Positions 44,690-52,899 of a DNA stretch of 53,182 nucleotides are shown one piece after another. Position 1 is the stretch's first letter. The number at the start of each line of letters is the position of its first letter. The position numbers and the translations under genes were made by a program. Origin of the DNA: an uncultured Eubacteriales bacterium (lineage in GTDB: Bacteria; Bacillota; Clostridia; Oscillospirales; Acutalibacteraceae); contig ONJD01000003.1 in NCBI GenBank assembly GCA_900317985.1, forward strand, positions 1 to 53,182, given 5' to 3'. The notes under the pieces were generated by a model that was given only the letters and a program-made list of their open reading frames with translations, was not told the origin of the DNA and made no database searches.

Positions 44690-45735
44690 CGGAACGCAAA
44701 GATATCCGGTCGATGACACTGCCGGAACTGACGGAGGACATCATATCGCTCGGTCTTCCGAAATTCCGGGCAGGGCAGATCTATTCCTGGCTCCATCAGA
44801 AATATGTCTCGTCCTTCGCCGACATGACGAACCTGTCGAAAGACCTCCGCGCCTCTCTGGAAGAGCAGTACGAGATCTTCGACGCGAAGACCGTCCTGAA
44901 ACGGACTTCCGCCATCGACGGCACCGTCAAGTACCTCTACGAACTGAATGACGGGAACACCGTGGAAACGGTCCTGATGAAATACAAGTACGGCTACTCC
45001 ATCTGTATTTCCTCTCAGATCGGCTGCGACATGGGCTGTTCCTTCTGCGCGTCCACCATCGACGGCTGCGCCCGGAGCCTCCGGACCTCCGAGATGCTGG
45101 CGCAGATCTACACCGCCCAGAGAGAACTGGGCATCCGGGTCTCCCACATCGTCCTCATGGGCATGGGAGAACCCCTTCTGAACTACGACAACATGCTCCG
45201 CTTCCTCGACATCATCACCGGGGAAGACGGCGCCAACATCAGTGCCCGGCACATCTCGGTGTCCACCTGCGGCATCGTGCCAAAGATCTATGAGCTCATG
45301 GAGCTGAGGCCCCAGTTCACGCTGTCCGTGTCCCTGCACGCGCCGAACGACGACATCCGTAACAGGATCATGCCCGTCAATCGCCGCTGGGGCGTGGAGG
45401 AACTGCTGGACGCCTGCCGGGACTACATCGCCGCCACGAACCGGAGGATCTCCTTCGAGTACGCGATGATGAGCGGCATCAACGATACCGACGAGTGTGC
45501 CCGTGAACTGGCCTCTCGTCTGGGAGGCATGCTCTGCCATGTCAACCTGATCCCCGCCAATGAAGTGCGGGAAAACGACTACGTCAGAAGTTCCGCGGAA
45601 CGGCTCAAAGCCTTCGCGGAGATCCTTGAAAAGAACGGCATCACGACCACCGTTCGACGGACCCTGGGACCCGATATCGAGGCGTCCTGCGGTCAGCTCC
45701 GAAGAAACCACGCAAAGGAGGCGTCAGAGATATGA
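44686..45735 (+). CDS. rlmN: 23S rRNA (A2503-C2)/tRNA adenine methyltransferase RlmN
   Basis: This radical-SAM enzyme methylates A2503 of 23S rRNA. The 349-residue protein has the CxxxCxxC cluster motif at Cys114, Cys118 and Cys121 (CDMGCSFC), the MGMGEPLLNY segment, SVSLHAPND, and a late cysteine in EASCGQLR that acts as the methyl carrier in the family. The start is GTG 44686, overlapping the rsmB stop. Confidence 0.95.
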   Translation: MTERKDIRSMTLPELTEDIISLGLPKFRAGQIYSWLHQKYVSSFADMTNLSKDLRASLEEQYEIFDAKTVLKRTSAIDGTVKYLYELNDGNTVETVLMKYKYGYSICISSQIGCDMGCSFCASTIDGCARSLRTSEMLAQIYTAQRELGIRVSHIVLMGMGEPLLNYDNMLRFLDIITGEDGANISARHISVSTCGIVPKIYELMELRPQFTLSVSLHAPNDDIRNRIMPVNRRWGVEELLDACRDYIAATNRRISFEYAMMSGINDTDECARELASRLGGMLCHVNLIPANEVRENDYVRSSAERLKAFAEILEKNGITTTVRRTLGPDIEASCGQLRRNHAKEASEI

Positions 45736-46460
45736 GGATCATTGCAAGGACAGACCCCGGCAAGGTGCGCAAAAGCAACCAGGACTCCTATGCCGCGGGC
45801 GAATTCCGCAATGGTGTCGCATGGGCCGTCGTATGTGACGGGATGGGCGGCAACGTTGGCGGGAACGTCGCAAGCTCCACAGCTGTCCGATCCATCTCCG
45901 AACGGATCACTACCGCCTACCGGGAGAACATGAGTTCTTCCTCCATCCGAAACCTGCTGGTGACCGCCATCACCAATGCCAATTTCGAGATCTTCGACAT
46001 GGCTTCCGCCAACCCGGAACTCGCCGGGATGGGGACCACCGTCGTCGCCGCCATCATGGATGACTCGAACATCTATGTGGCCCACGCGGGGGACAGCCGT
46101 GCGTACATCATCCATAAATCGTCCATCCGGCAGATCACCCGGGACCACTCCCTCGTCCAGAAGATGATCGAGAACGGGGAGATCACCGAGGAAGAAGCGG
46201 TGCGCCACCCCAGCAAGAACCTCATCACGAGAGCGCTGGGCGTCGACGAGAACCTCCGGGTCGACTTCAATGAAGAGCCCTGCGGAGAGCGCACCATGCT
46301 GCTCATCTGCACGGACGGCCTCACGAACTATGTGACGGACGAAGAGATCCACGAGACCATCCTCAAAGGCCGTAACACGGACTTTGCGGAGACCCTGGTC
46401 GATCTCGCGAACGAACATGGCGGCGGAGACAACATCACCGTCGTCGCGGTGGAGGGTTGA
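45732..46460 (+). CDS. stp: PP2C-family Ser/Thr protein phosphatase
   Basis: The 242-residue phosphatase removes phosphates placed by the PASTA kinase encoded next. Metal-binding motifs are present: RKSNQDSYA, VVCDGMGGNVGG, MGTTVVAAI, AHAGDSRAYI and GGGDNITVV. No membrane helix is seen. It starts in an ATGA overlap with rlmN and ends 4 nt before the kinase gene, the conserved phosphatase-kinase order. Confidence 0.95.
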   Translation: MRIIARTDPGKVRKSNQDSYAAGEFRNGVAWAVVCDGMGGNVGGNVASSTAVRSISERITTAYRENMSSSSIRNLLVTAITNANFEIFDMASANPELAGMGTTVVAAIMDDSNIYVAHAGDSRAYIIHKSSIRQITRDHSLVQKMIENGEITEEEAVRHPSKNLITRALGVDENLRVDFNEEPCGERTMLLICTDGLTNYVTDEEIHETILKGRNTDFAETLVDLANEHGGGDNITVVAVEG

Positions 46461-46464
46461 GTGA

Positions 46465-48498
46465 ATGGATAATTATGTGGGAAAACGGCTCGACGGCCGT
46501 TATGAGATCCGAGAGATCGTCGGCGTCGGCGGTATGGCCGTGGTCTACAAGGCCTACGACAATATCGACGACCGCATGGTCTCCATCAAAGTTCTGAAAG
46601 ACGAGTTCCTCGCGAACGAAGAATTCCGCAGACGGTTCAAAAACGAATCCAAAGCCATTGCCGTCCTGTCCCATCCGAACATCGTCAAAGTCTACGATGT
46701 CTCTCTGGGCGATAAACTCCAGTACATCGTCATGGAGTATGTGGAAGGCATCACGCTGAAAGAATACATCGAACAGCAGGGCGTCATCCCCTGGAAGGAA
46801 GCGGTCCACTTCACGACCCAGATCCTCCGGGCGCTCCAGCATGCTCACGACAAGGGCATCGTCCACCGGGACATCAAGCCCCAGAACATCCTGCTTCTGG
46901 AAAACGGAAGCATCAAGGTCACCGACTTCGGCATCGCCCGCTTCTCCCGCGGCGAGACCCGCACCATGACGGAAGCGGCCATCGGATCGGTCCACTACAT
47001 CTCTCCGGAACAGGCGAGAGGCGAGACGACCGACGACAAGGCGGACATCTACTCCGTCGGCGTCGTGCTCTACGAGATGATCACCGGACGCCTGCCCTTT
47101 GAGGCGGAAAGTGCTGTTTCGGTCGCCATCATGCAGGTCCAGAACGAGGCGACCCCGCCCCGTGAGATCAACCCGCAGATCCCGCTCGGCCTCGAGCAGA
47201 TCACGCTCCACGCCATGGAGAAGAGCACCGCGAACCGGTACCAGTCCGCCGCCGAGATGCTCCTCGACCTCGACGAGTTGAAACGCAATCCGTCCATCAA
47301 ATTCGACTACACGTACTTTGTCGATAAAGAACCGACCAAATTCATCAACCGTGAATCCGTGACCGGCGGCGTCTACGGCGCCGGCGCGCCCAACGTGGGC
47401 GGCGGTTCTTCCGGCGGTGCCAGCCCGGTCATCCCGGACCGGAACGAAGGCCGGCCGAGCAATGTGAAGCGCAACATCGGCATCGGTGTCGGCATCGGCC
47501 TCGTGGCCGCCATCATCGCGGTCCTCGTCTTCCTGCGTCTCTTCACCGACGTCCTCGGCGGCAGCGATCTGACCGTTCCGAACTTCGTCGGGAAGATCTA
47601 TGCCGAGGAGATCGACGGCAACGAGCGGTATGAAGACTTCGATTTCGACATCACATACGTCTCCTCGACGACCGCCTCCGAAGGCGAGATCATCAAACAG
47701 GATCCCGTCTCGGGCACGAAGGTCCGCAAGGGACAGACCATCAAACTGGAAGTCGTCTCGAAGGGAACGACCACCGAGATCCCGAAGATCTACGGCAAGA
47801 CCCTCATCGAAGCCAGTGAGATGCTCCAGACGGCAGGGTTCACGAACCTGAAGGCGGAGACCGAGTTCTCTGCCACGGCAACGCCCGGAACGGTCCTCCG
47901 CTCCGACCCGGAACAGGGCACGGAGGCGGACACCTCCGAGACCATCCTGCTGGTCGTCGCCACCGATGAGAGCGACGAAAAAGTCAGTGTTCCCGACGTC
48001 ATCGGGATGAACTACTATAACGACAAATCCTCGGTCGAACAGTTCTTCACGAAGCAGGGCCTCAAAGTGGGCTCCGTCACCGAGAAGGATTCGATCGAAG
48101 ACAAGGGCACCATTATCGATCAGAGTGTCCGCAGCGGCATGAAAGCCAACAAGGGCACCGCCATCAACCTGACGGTCAGCTCCGGCTCCGGCGCGCAGAA
48201 GACCGGTCACGTCTACATCACTCTGCCGAACACCGGCGACACTCATACGCTCCGTGTCTATGTGGCCAATGAGCTCCAGAAGAGTTCTGACGTTCTGATG
48301 AACGGCCGCGGCTACACCGCGGAGATCTCCGGCAACGGCACCGACGTCCCCGTCGACATCTATATCGGCGAGACCAAGGTCTACGATGCCAAGGCGGACT
48401 TCACCCGCAGCACCGTCCCGCTGACCGACGTCCACACCTATCCGTATGCGTCCGAATCGACGACATCCGCGAACGGCGGGTTCATCCTGCCCTGGTGA
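46465..48498 (+). CDS. prkC: PASTA-domain Ser/Thr protein kinase (PrkC/Stk1)
   Basis: This membrane kinase senses peptidoglycan fragments or lipid II. The 677-residue protein has a kinase domain (about 1-275) with GVGGMAVVYKA, the lysine in VSIKVLKDEF, HRDIKPQN, DFGIARF and SPEQARGE. A Gly/Ser-rich juxtamembrane linker, one helix (about 337-357), three PASTA repeats (about 365-575) and a beta-rich tail (about 580-677) follow. GGAGGG precedes the ATG. The tail beyond the PASTA repeats is not an additional obvious PASTA. Confidence 0.95.
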   Translation: MDNYVGKRLDGRYEIREIVGVGGMAVVYKAYDNIDDRMVSIKVLKDEFLANEEFRRRFKNESKAIAVLSHPNIVKVYDVSLGDKLQYIVMEYVEGITLKEYIEQQGVIPWKEAVHFTTQILRALQHAHDKGIVHRDIKPQNILLLENGSIKVTDFGIARFSRGETRTMTEAAIGSVHYISPEQARGETTDDKADIYSVGVVLYEMITGRLPFEAESAVSVAIMQVQNEATPPREINPQIPLGLEQITLHAMEKSTANRYQSAAEMLLDLDELKRNPSIKFDYTYFVDKEPTKFINRESVTGGVYGAGAPNVGGGSSGGASPVIPDRNEGRPSNVKRNIGIGVGIGLVAAIIAVLVFLRLFTDVLGGSDLTVPNFVGKIYAEEIDGNERYEDFDFDITYVSSTTASEGEIIKQDPVSGTKVRKGQTIKLEVVSKGTTTEIPKIYGKTLIEASEMLQTAGFTNLKAETEFSATATPGTVLRSDPEQGTEADTSETILLVVATDESDEKVSVPDVIGMNYYNDKSSVEQFFTKQGLKVGSVTEKDSIEDKGTIIDQSVRSGMKANKGTAINLTVSSGSGAQKTGHVYITLPNTGDTHTLRVYVANELQKSSDVLMNGRGYTAEISGNGTDVPVDIYIGETKVYDAKADFTRSTVPLTDVHTYPYASESTTSANGGFILPW

Positions 48499-48502
48499 TC
48501 AC

Positions 48503-49402
48503 ATGACAACACTTACCGGAACCATTGTGAAAGGGATCGGCGGCTTCTATTATGTAGAGGCCGCCGACGGGATTTATGAATGCAGGGCCAGAGGCGTCTT
48601 CCGCAACGACGGAGTGACCCCGCTGGTCGGCGACCGTGTCTCCATCACGGTCAATGACGGGGACACCGAGAACACGATCGACGAGATCTTCGAGCGCAAG
48701 AACGAACTGCGCCGCCCGCCGGTCGCGAACATCGACCGCGTCATCATCGTGGTGGCCAGCAAGGAGCCGAGACCGAACCCGCTCGTCATCGACCGCCTCA
48801 CGGCCATCGCCGTGCGAAAGGGGATCGAGCCGGTCATCGTGCTCAACAAGGCCGACCTCAAAGATGTCTCGGAACTCAAGGAGACCTACGAAAAGACGCC
48901 GTTCCCGGTCGTCATCACCAACGGTCTGACCGGCGAGGGGACCGACGAACTGAAGGCGCTCCTGAAAGGGAAGACCTGCGCGTTCACCGGAAACTCCGGT
49001 GTCGGCAAGAGCACGCTCCTCAACGCGCTCGATCCGACGTTAGACCTCGCCACGGCGGAGATCTCCCGCAAACTGGGGAGAGGACGCCATACCACGCGGG
49101 AGTGCACGCTCATGAAAGTCTGCGGCGGGTACGTCGTCGACACCCCGGGCTTCGCCTCGCTGGAATTCGCCCGCGATGAACTGGTTTTGAAAGAAGACCT
49201 GGAAGACTGTTTCCCGGAGTTCGAGCCGTTCATCGCGAACTGCCGCTTCCACCCGTCCTGCGCCCATATGAACGACAAGGGCTGCGCCGTGACCGCGGCC
49301 GTCGAAGAGGGGCTCATCGCCGAATCGCGCTACCGCAGCTACCGGGCGATGTACGAAGAGGTCAAAGATCTCGAAGCCTGGCAGTTGAAAAGCTCAAAAT
49401 AA
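48503..49402 (+). CDS. rsgA: Ribosome small-subunit-dependent GTPase A
   Basis: RsgA checks late 30S maturation. The 299-residue protein has an N-terminal OB fold (GTIVKGIGGFYYVEA), a circularly permuted GTPase domain in which NKADL (G4) precedes GNSGVGKST (G1) and DTPGF (G3), and a C-terminal zinc knuckle (CRFHPSCAHMNDKGC). ATG 48503 has GGTGATC, matching the anti-Shine-Dalgarno, 4 nt upstream and lies 4 nt after the prkC stop. Confidence 0.95.
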   Translation: MTTLTGTIVKGIGGFYYVEAADGIYECRARGVFRNDGVTPLVGDRVSITVNDGDTENTIDEIFERKNELRRPPVANIDRVIIVVASKEPRPNPLVIDRLTAIAVRKGIEPVIVLNKADLKDVSELKETYEKTPFPVVITNGLTGEGTDELKALLKGKTCAFTGNSGVGKSTLLNALDPTLDLATAEISRKLGRGRHTTRECTLMKVCGGYVVDTPGFASLEFARDELVLKEDLEDCFPEFEPFIANCRFHPSCAHMNDKGCAVTAAVEEGLIAESRYRSYRAMYEEVKDLEAWQLKSSK

Positions 49403-49403
49403 C

Positions 49404-49432
49404 TTGTGTTCAATTTGTTTCTGCGTTATAAT
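49404..49432 (+). promoter_or_regulatory. Promoter of the basic-protein/Hcp-like unit
   Basis: -35 TTGTGT (49404-49409), 17-bp spacer, consensus -10 TATAAT (49427-49432), directly after the rsgA stop. The predicted start near 49439 gives a 37-nt leader for the gene at 49476. Confidence 0.78.
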
Positions 49433-49475
49433 TAGCCGAAACAATGCAGTGACCTGTTAGGAAAGAGGGATCGCA

Positions 49476-49964
49476 TTGAAAAAGAAGGGCAAATGGGGCA
49501 AAGGTCTCGGCCGGCTGTTTGCCGGTCCGGACGAGTCTGCCCGCATGCCTTCTGAGCGCTCCCGTTCCAAAGCGGAACCCGGGTCCGATGCCGATGAGAT
49601 CGAGACCCCGGAAGACATCCTCGCAAAGTATGGAAAGTACCTCGATGAGGACGGTGTCCCGTTCAAGGGGATCAATCCGAAGCCGAAGTACTACGTGGTT
49701 CCAAAGGAACAGCCTCTTGAAGCCGTTCCGGTCGAAGAACCTCTGGAACCGGCGCCGCCGATCGTCCACCAGATCAAGACGACCCCGACACCTCCGCCGA
49801 AACCGGAGCCGGAGCCCCGAAAGGTCATTGTCAGGAAGCGGACACCGAAAAAGGTCGTCGTGCGCAAACGCGCGAGACCGGAACCGCCGGTGCCGAAAGC
49901 AAAAAAGATCGTCGTGAAAAAAGCGGCGAAACCACTGAAAGTCAAAATCAAAGTAAAACGATAA
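49476..49964 (+). CDS. Unrecognised Lys/Pro-rich basic-tailed protein
   Basis: I do not recognise this 162-residue protein. It has a basic N-terminus (KKKGKWGKGLGRLF), an acidic region (about 40-65), a proline/glutamate-rich linker (about 75-120, including PPPKPEPEP) and a strongly basic C-terminus (about 120-162) built from repeated K(V/I)(I/V)V(R/K)K units. There is no membrane helix, signal peptide or cysteine. Such a tail could bind nucleic acid or an acidic partner, which is inference. TTG 49476 follows AGAGGGATC. The gene shares a promoter with the Hcp-like gene 19 nt downstream, and no other transcription start is seen between them. Confidence 0.65.
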   Translation: MKKKGKWGKGLGRLFAGPDESARMPSERSRSKAEPGSDADEIETPEDILAKYGKYLDEDGVPFKGINPKPKYYVVPKEQPLEAVPVEEPLEPAPPIVHQIKTTPTPPPKPEPEPRKVIVRKRTPKKVVVRKRARPEPPVPKAKKIVVKKAAKPLKVKIKVKR

Positions 49965-49983
49965 ATCGGAGGACCGAACTACC

Positions 49984-51762
49984 ATGACCGTTACAGAACT
50001 TCGCGCGGTGCTGGATCTTGCCACCAAGAGCCTGGCCGCAGTGACAACGGAATTACGCGTCGAGATGAAAGATGTTCCGAAGGCAGTCGACCTGCTGATC
50101 ATCCGGAACCTCTGCATGACTGCCGAAGGAGTCAACTCGGATGACGCTGCTCTCAGCGCAGCCATCGAGGAGACCTTTGCTCAGAAGCGCACGCTTCTGG
50201 CCGAGGTCACGGCTCCCCGCGTCCTTCCCGCCGATTCTCTCTGGGATCCGGCCGGTCCGGACGAGTACGCCGCCAAACTGGCGGAGATCGACGAAAAGGA
50301 ACATGAGAATGCCGACGCTTACAGCCTGCGCCAGATCGTTCTCGCGGGCCTCAAAGGCATTGCCGGCTTTGCCTGGGAAGCCTATCAGATCGGCTATGAA
50401 GACGAGGGCATCGACCCGTTCCTGCAGAGAGTCCTGCAGCGGACCCTGAAGTATACCCTCAGTGTCGGTCTGCTCTTCAATCTCTCGATGGAAGTCGGCG
50501 GCTTCGGCTACCGCTCCATGGGCCTGCTCGACAACGCCCGCATCGAGCGTTACGGTTCTCCGAAACTGACGAATATCGAACTTGGTGTCCGCACCAAGCC
50601 GGGTATCCTGGTCTGCGGCTCCGACATGCGCGCCCTCGAATGTCTGCTCGAACAGACGAAGGGCACCGGCGTCGAAGTCTATACCCATGACGAACTCATG
50701 TCGGCCCACTGCTACCCGCAGCTGACCGGTCTCGACCATTTCGCCGGCAACTACGGCGGTTCCATGGCGAGCCAGAAGTCCGACTTCACCTATTTCCGCG
50801 GTCCCGTCGTCGTCACCGGCGGCGCTCTGGAGGAACCGGCGGAAGCCTATGCCGACCGCATCTACACGACCGGCGTCTCCGGTTTTGCCGGTGTCCCGCA
50901 CCTTGTCACCGACAACGAAGGGGTCACAGACTTCTCCGCCGTCATCGAACAGGCCAAGACCTGTGAAGCTCCGACCGAGCTGAGAAAGGGCGAAGTCGTC
51001 ACCGGCTTCGGTCACGACCAGCTCTACACGATGGGTGAGATGCTGACCGGCGCCATCGAGGACGAGTCGATTGCCAAGATCATCACCATCATCGGCACGG
51101 ACGGCGCCGACCCGGCCCGCTCGTATGCCTCCGAACTGGTCGCTTCGCTTCCGAAGAACTCGATCGTCATGACCGACGGCTCTGTCAAGTTCCGGTTCAA
51201 CGACCAGTACCTCGGCACCCTTCGCGGCATGCCCCGCACCATGGACATCGGTGCCGTCAGCGACACCTACTCCTTCTGCATGGCTGCCCTGAAGCTCCAG
51301 GCCGACCTCGGCAAATATGACATCAACGGCGTGCCGATCTCCTACGTCGTCTCTCTCGGCGATGAACGGGCGATGACCGCGCTGCTGACCCTCATCTACA
51401 TCGGCGCCAAGAACCTCGTCGTGTTCCCGTCCTATCCCGACTACATGACCGACAGCATCATCAGCGTGTTTGAAAAGAACTTCGGTCTCCGCACGGCAAA
51501 GACCCCCGCGGAAGACGTGGAAGCGTTCTTCGCGAAGAAGCCCGTCAGCTCCGACGGCCCGATCGATCCGGAGATGCTCATCATCGACATCATCGAGAAG
51601 TACCCGGATGCCGCTCAGGTCCTCATGAACTGCGGCATGAGCTGCGTCACCTGCGGCGCCGCGCTCTATGAGTCCCTGTCCGAGGCCTGTATGGTCCACG
51701 GGCTCGACCCGGAAGACGTCAAAGAGGTCCTCGACCACGAACTGGGTCTTGTCGAAGACTGA
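49984..51762 (+). CDS. Hybrid-cluster-protein (Hcp) homologue without cluster ligands, with C-terminal CxxC domain
   Basis: Residues about 1-520 align with Hcp (hydroxylamine/NO reductase): KPGILVCGSDMRALECLLEQT, VYTHDELMSAH, NYGGSMASQ, DRIYTTGVSGFAGVPHL. The N-terminal four-cysteine FeS motif is absent, and the protein begins where that motif normally ends. Measured against the Desulfovibrio vulgaris ligands, His244 is Ser213, Glu268 is retained (Glu237), Cys312 is Ala281, Cys406 is Thr372, Cys434 is Ser400, Cys459 is Val425, Glu494 is Asp460 and Lys496 is Arg462, at offsets of 31 and then 34. It should therefore not build the hybrid cluster. Residues about 530-592 form a DUF1858-type domain with SCVTC. 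A scaffold, redox-disulfide or regulatory role is inferred. GGAGG lies 12 nt before the ATG. Confidence 0.85.
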   Translation: MTVTELRAVLDLATKSLAAVTTELRVEMKDVPKAVDLLIIRNLCMTAEGVNSDDAALSAAIEETFAQKRTLLAEVTAPRVLPADSLWDPAGPDEYAAKLAEIDEKEHENADAYSLRQIVLAGLKGIAGFAWEAYQIGYEDEGIDPFLQRVLQRTLKYTLSVGLLFNLSMEVGGFGYRSMGLLDNARIERYGSPKLTNIELGVRTKPGILVCGSDMRALECLLEQTKGTGVEVYTHDELMSAHCYPQLTGLDHFAGNYGGSMASQKSDFTYFRGPVVVTGGALEEPAEAYADRIYTTGVSGFAGVPHLVTDNEGVTDFSAVIEQAKTCEAPTELRKGEVVTGFGHDQLYTMGEMLTGAIEDESIAKIITIIGTDGADPARSYASELVASLPKNSIVMTDGSVKFRFNDQYLGTLRGMPRTMDIGAVSDTYSFCMAALKLQADLGKYDINGVPISYVVSLGDERAMTALLTLIYIGAKNLVVFPSYPDYMTDSIISVFEKNFGLRTAKTPAEDVEAFFAKKPVSSDGPIDPEMLIIDIIEKYPDAAQVLMNCGMSCVTCGAALYESLSEACMVHGLDPEDVKEVLDHELGLVED

Positions 51763-51777
51763 TTTTTCGTGTACAAT
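51749..51777 (+). promoter_or_regulatory. Promoter of the GDSL hydrolase gene
   Basis: -35 TTGTCG (51749-51754) within the final codons of the Hcp-like gene, 17-bp spacer, -10 TACAAT (51772-51777). Confidence 0.65.
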
Positions 51778-51823
51778 AAAGCGAATTCATAATTTCGTCA
51801 TATTTACAGAGGAGAGAATGGTT

Positions 51824-52843
51824 ATGAAAAAAACCATGAAACGGCTCATCGCGGCTCTGATCGCGGTCCTGACCCTGACGGCCGTTCTCAGCATGTCTTC
51901 TTTCGCGGCTACTCAGAAGACCGTGAAAAAGTACAAGGTGTACACCGTGCTGGGCGACAGTGTCGCAGCGGGTTATTCCCATCCGGGTTATGACATCAAT
52001 CACGACTACAACAAGATCGAATGGAACCTGGTCCCGGGCACTTACCCCGCCATCGTCGGCAAGGCGACCGGAGCGAAAGTCCATCAGCTGGCCCACAGCG
52101 GCTACCGTTCGACGGACCTGCGCGCCCTGCTCTGCAACGACTATAACGGCGACGGCATGAGCCCGCTCCGCCTGCCGTCCATCAACAACGACGCCCGCCA
52201 TCTGAACGTCGATCAGCTGAACGTCCTTCGCGCGGCGTTCCAGCAGGATATCCGGGAATCCGGCCTCATCACGGTCAACATCGGCATCAACGACTCCACA
52301 CAGCCGCTGATGATCACGATGGAGACCCTGCAGGCAGACCTCGGCGTCCTCGGCAGCCAGATGCTTGCTCTGCTCGATCCGTTCAACTACGTGAAGAACA
52401 CGCTGAACAATCTCAATACGTTGACGGTCGACGCGCAGTTCTATGCAGCTCTCGCGCAGGCGGAACTGAACTCCTTCCGGATGTTCTCCGAGAACTTCGA
52501 CGCCATCATCGCCCGGATCCACGAGCTGAACCCGAAGGCGAAAGTCGTCGTGGTCGGACTCTACAACGCGTCGGAGAACGACACCATCCCGTCCGGCGGC
52601 ATCGGCATCCCGATCGGAGATATCTTCGGCAGCATCTACGCGAACATGAACCAGTACATGCAGTCCGGTTCTCCGTATGCGAGCATGGGGTATTACACCT
52701 TCGTCGACACCTGGGGCATCAGCTCTCACATGAACGATCCCGAATCCCCGATCTACCGCGCGGACAACCATCCGACGCTGAAGGGCCACCAGCAGATCGC
52801 CGACCGCATCTTCGCGGTGCTTCCGACAAGGTCTGCCAAATAG
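51824..52843 (+). CDS. Secreted GDSL/SGNH-family hydrolase
   Basis: The 339-residue protein has a signal peptide (basic start KKTMKR, hydrophobic core about 8-22, cleavage probably near SSFA-A about residue 26). The SGNH blocks are visible: GDSVAAGYS (catalytic serine), the Gly-containing HSGYRSTDLR, GIND (asparagine) and DNHPTLKGH (catalytic Asp/His). It is likely an extracellular esterase or lipase; the substrate (lipid or carbohydrate ester) is not determined. ATG 51824 follows GAGGAGAG by 8 nt; ATG 51818 is too close to it. It has its own promoter and terminator. Confidence 0.9.
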   Translation: MKKTMKRLIAALIAVLTLTAVLSMSSFAATQKTVKKYKVYTVLGDSVAAGYSHPGYDINHDYNKIEWNLVPGTYPAIVGKATGAKVHQLAHSGYRSTDLRALLCNDYNGDGMSPLRLPSINNDARHLNVDQLNVLRAAFQQDIRESGLITVNIGINDSTQPLMITMETLQADLGVLGSQMLALLDPFNYVKNTLNNLNTLTVDAQFYAALAQAELNSFRMFSENFDAIIARIHELNPKAKVVVVGLYNASENDTIPSGGIGIPIGDIFGSIYANMNQYMQSGSPYASMGYYTFVDTWGISSHMNDPESPIYRADNHPTLKGHQQIADRIFAVLPTRSAK

Positions 52844-52860
52844 TAAAACAGAAACCAAAA

Positions 52861-52891
52861 GACCTCCGAACACGGTTCGGAGGTCTTTTTT
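52861..52891. terminator. Bidirectional terminator between GDSL gene and rnhA
   Basis: GACCTCCGAAC (52861-52871) pairs perfectly with GTTCGGAGGTC (52875-52885) around a 3-nt loop, followed by six T residues and preceded by AAAA, so it can serve both convergent genes. Confidence 0.93.
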
Positions 52892-52899
52892 GTCGCTTG

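Noticed and set aside
49984..51762. Annotation as active hydroxylamine reductase
   Set aside because: Nearly all hybrid-cluster ligands and the N-terminal FeS motif are missing, so the catalytic assignment cannot be supported.
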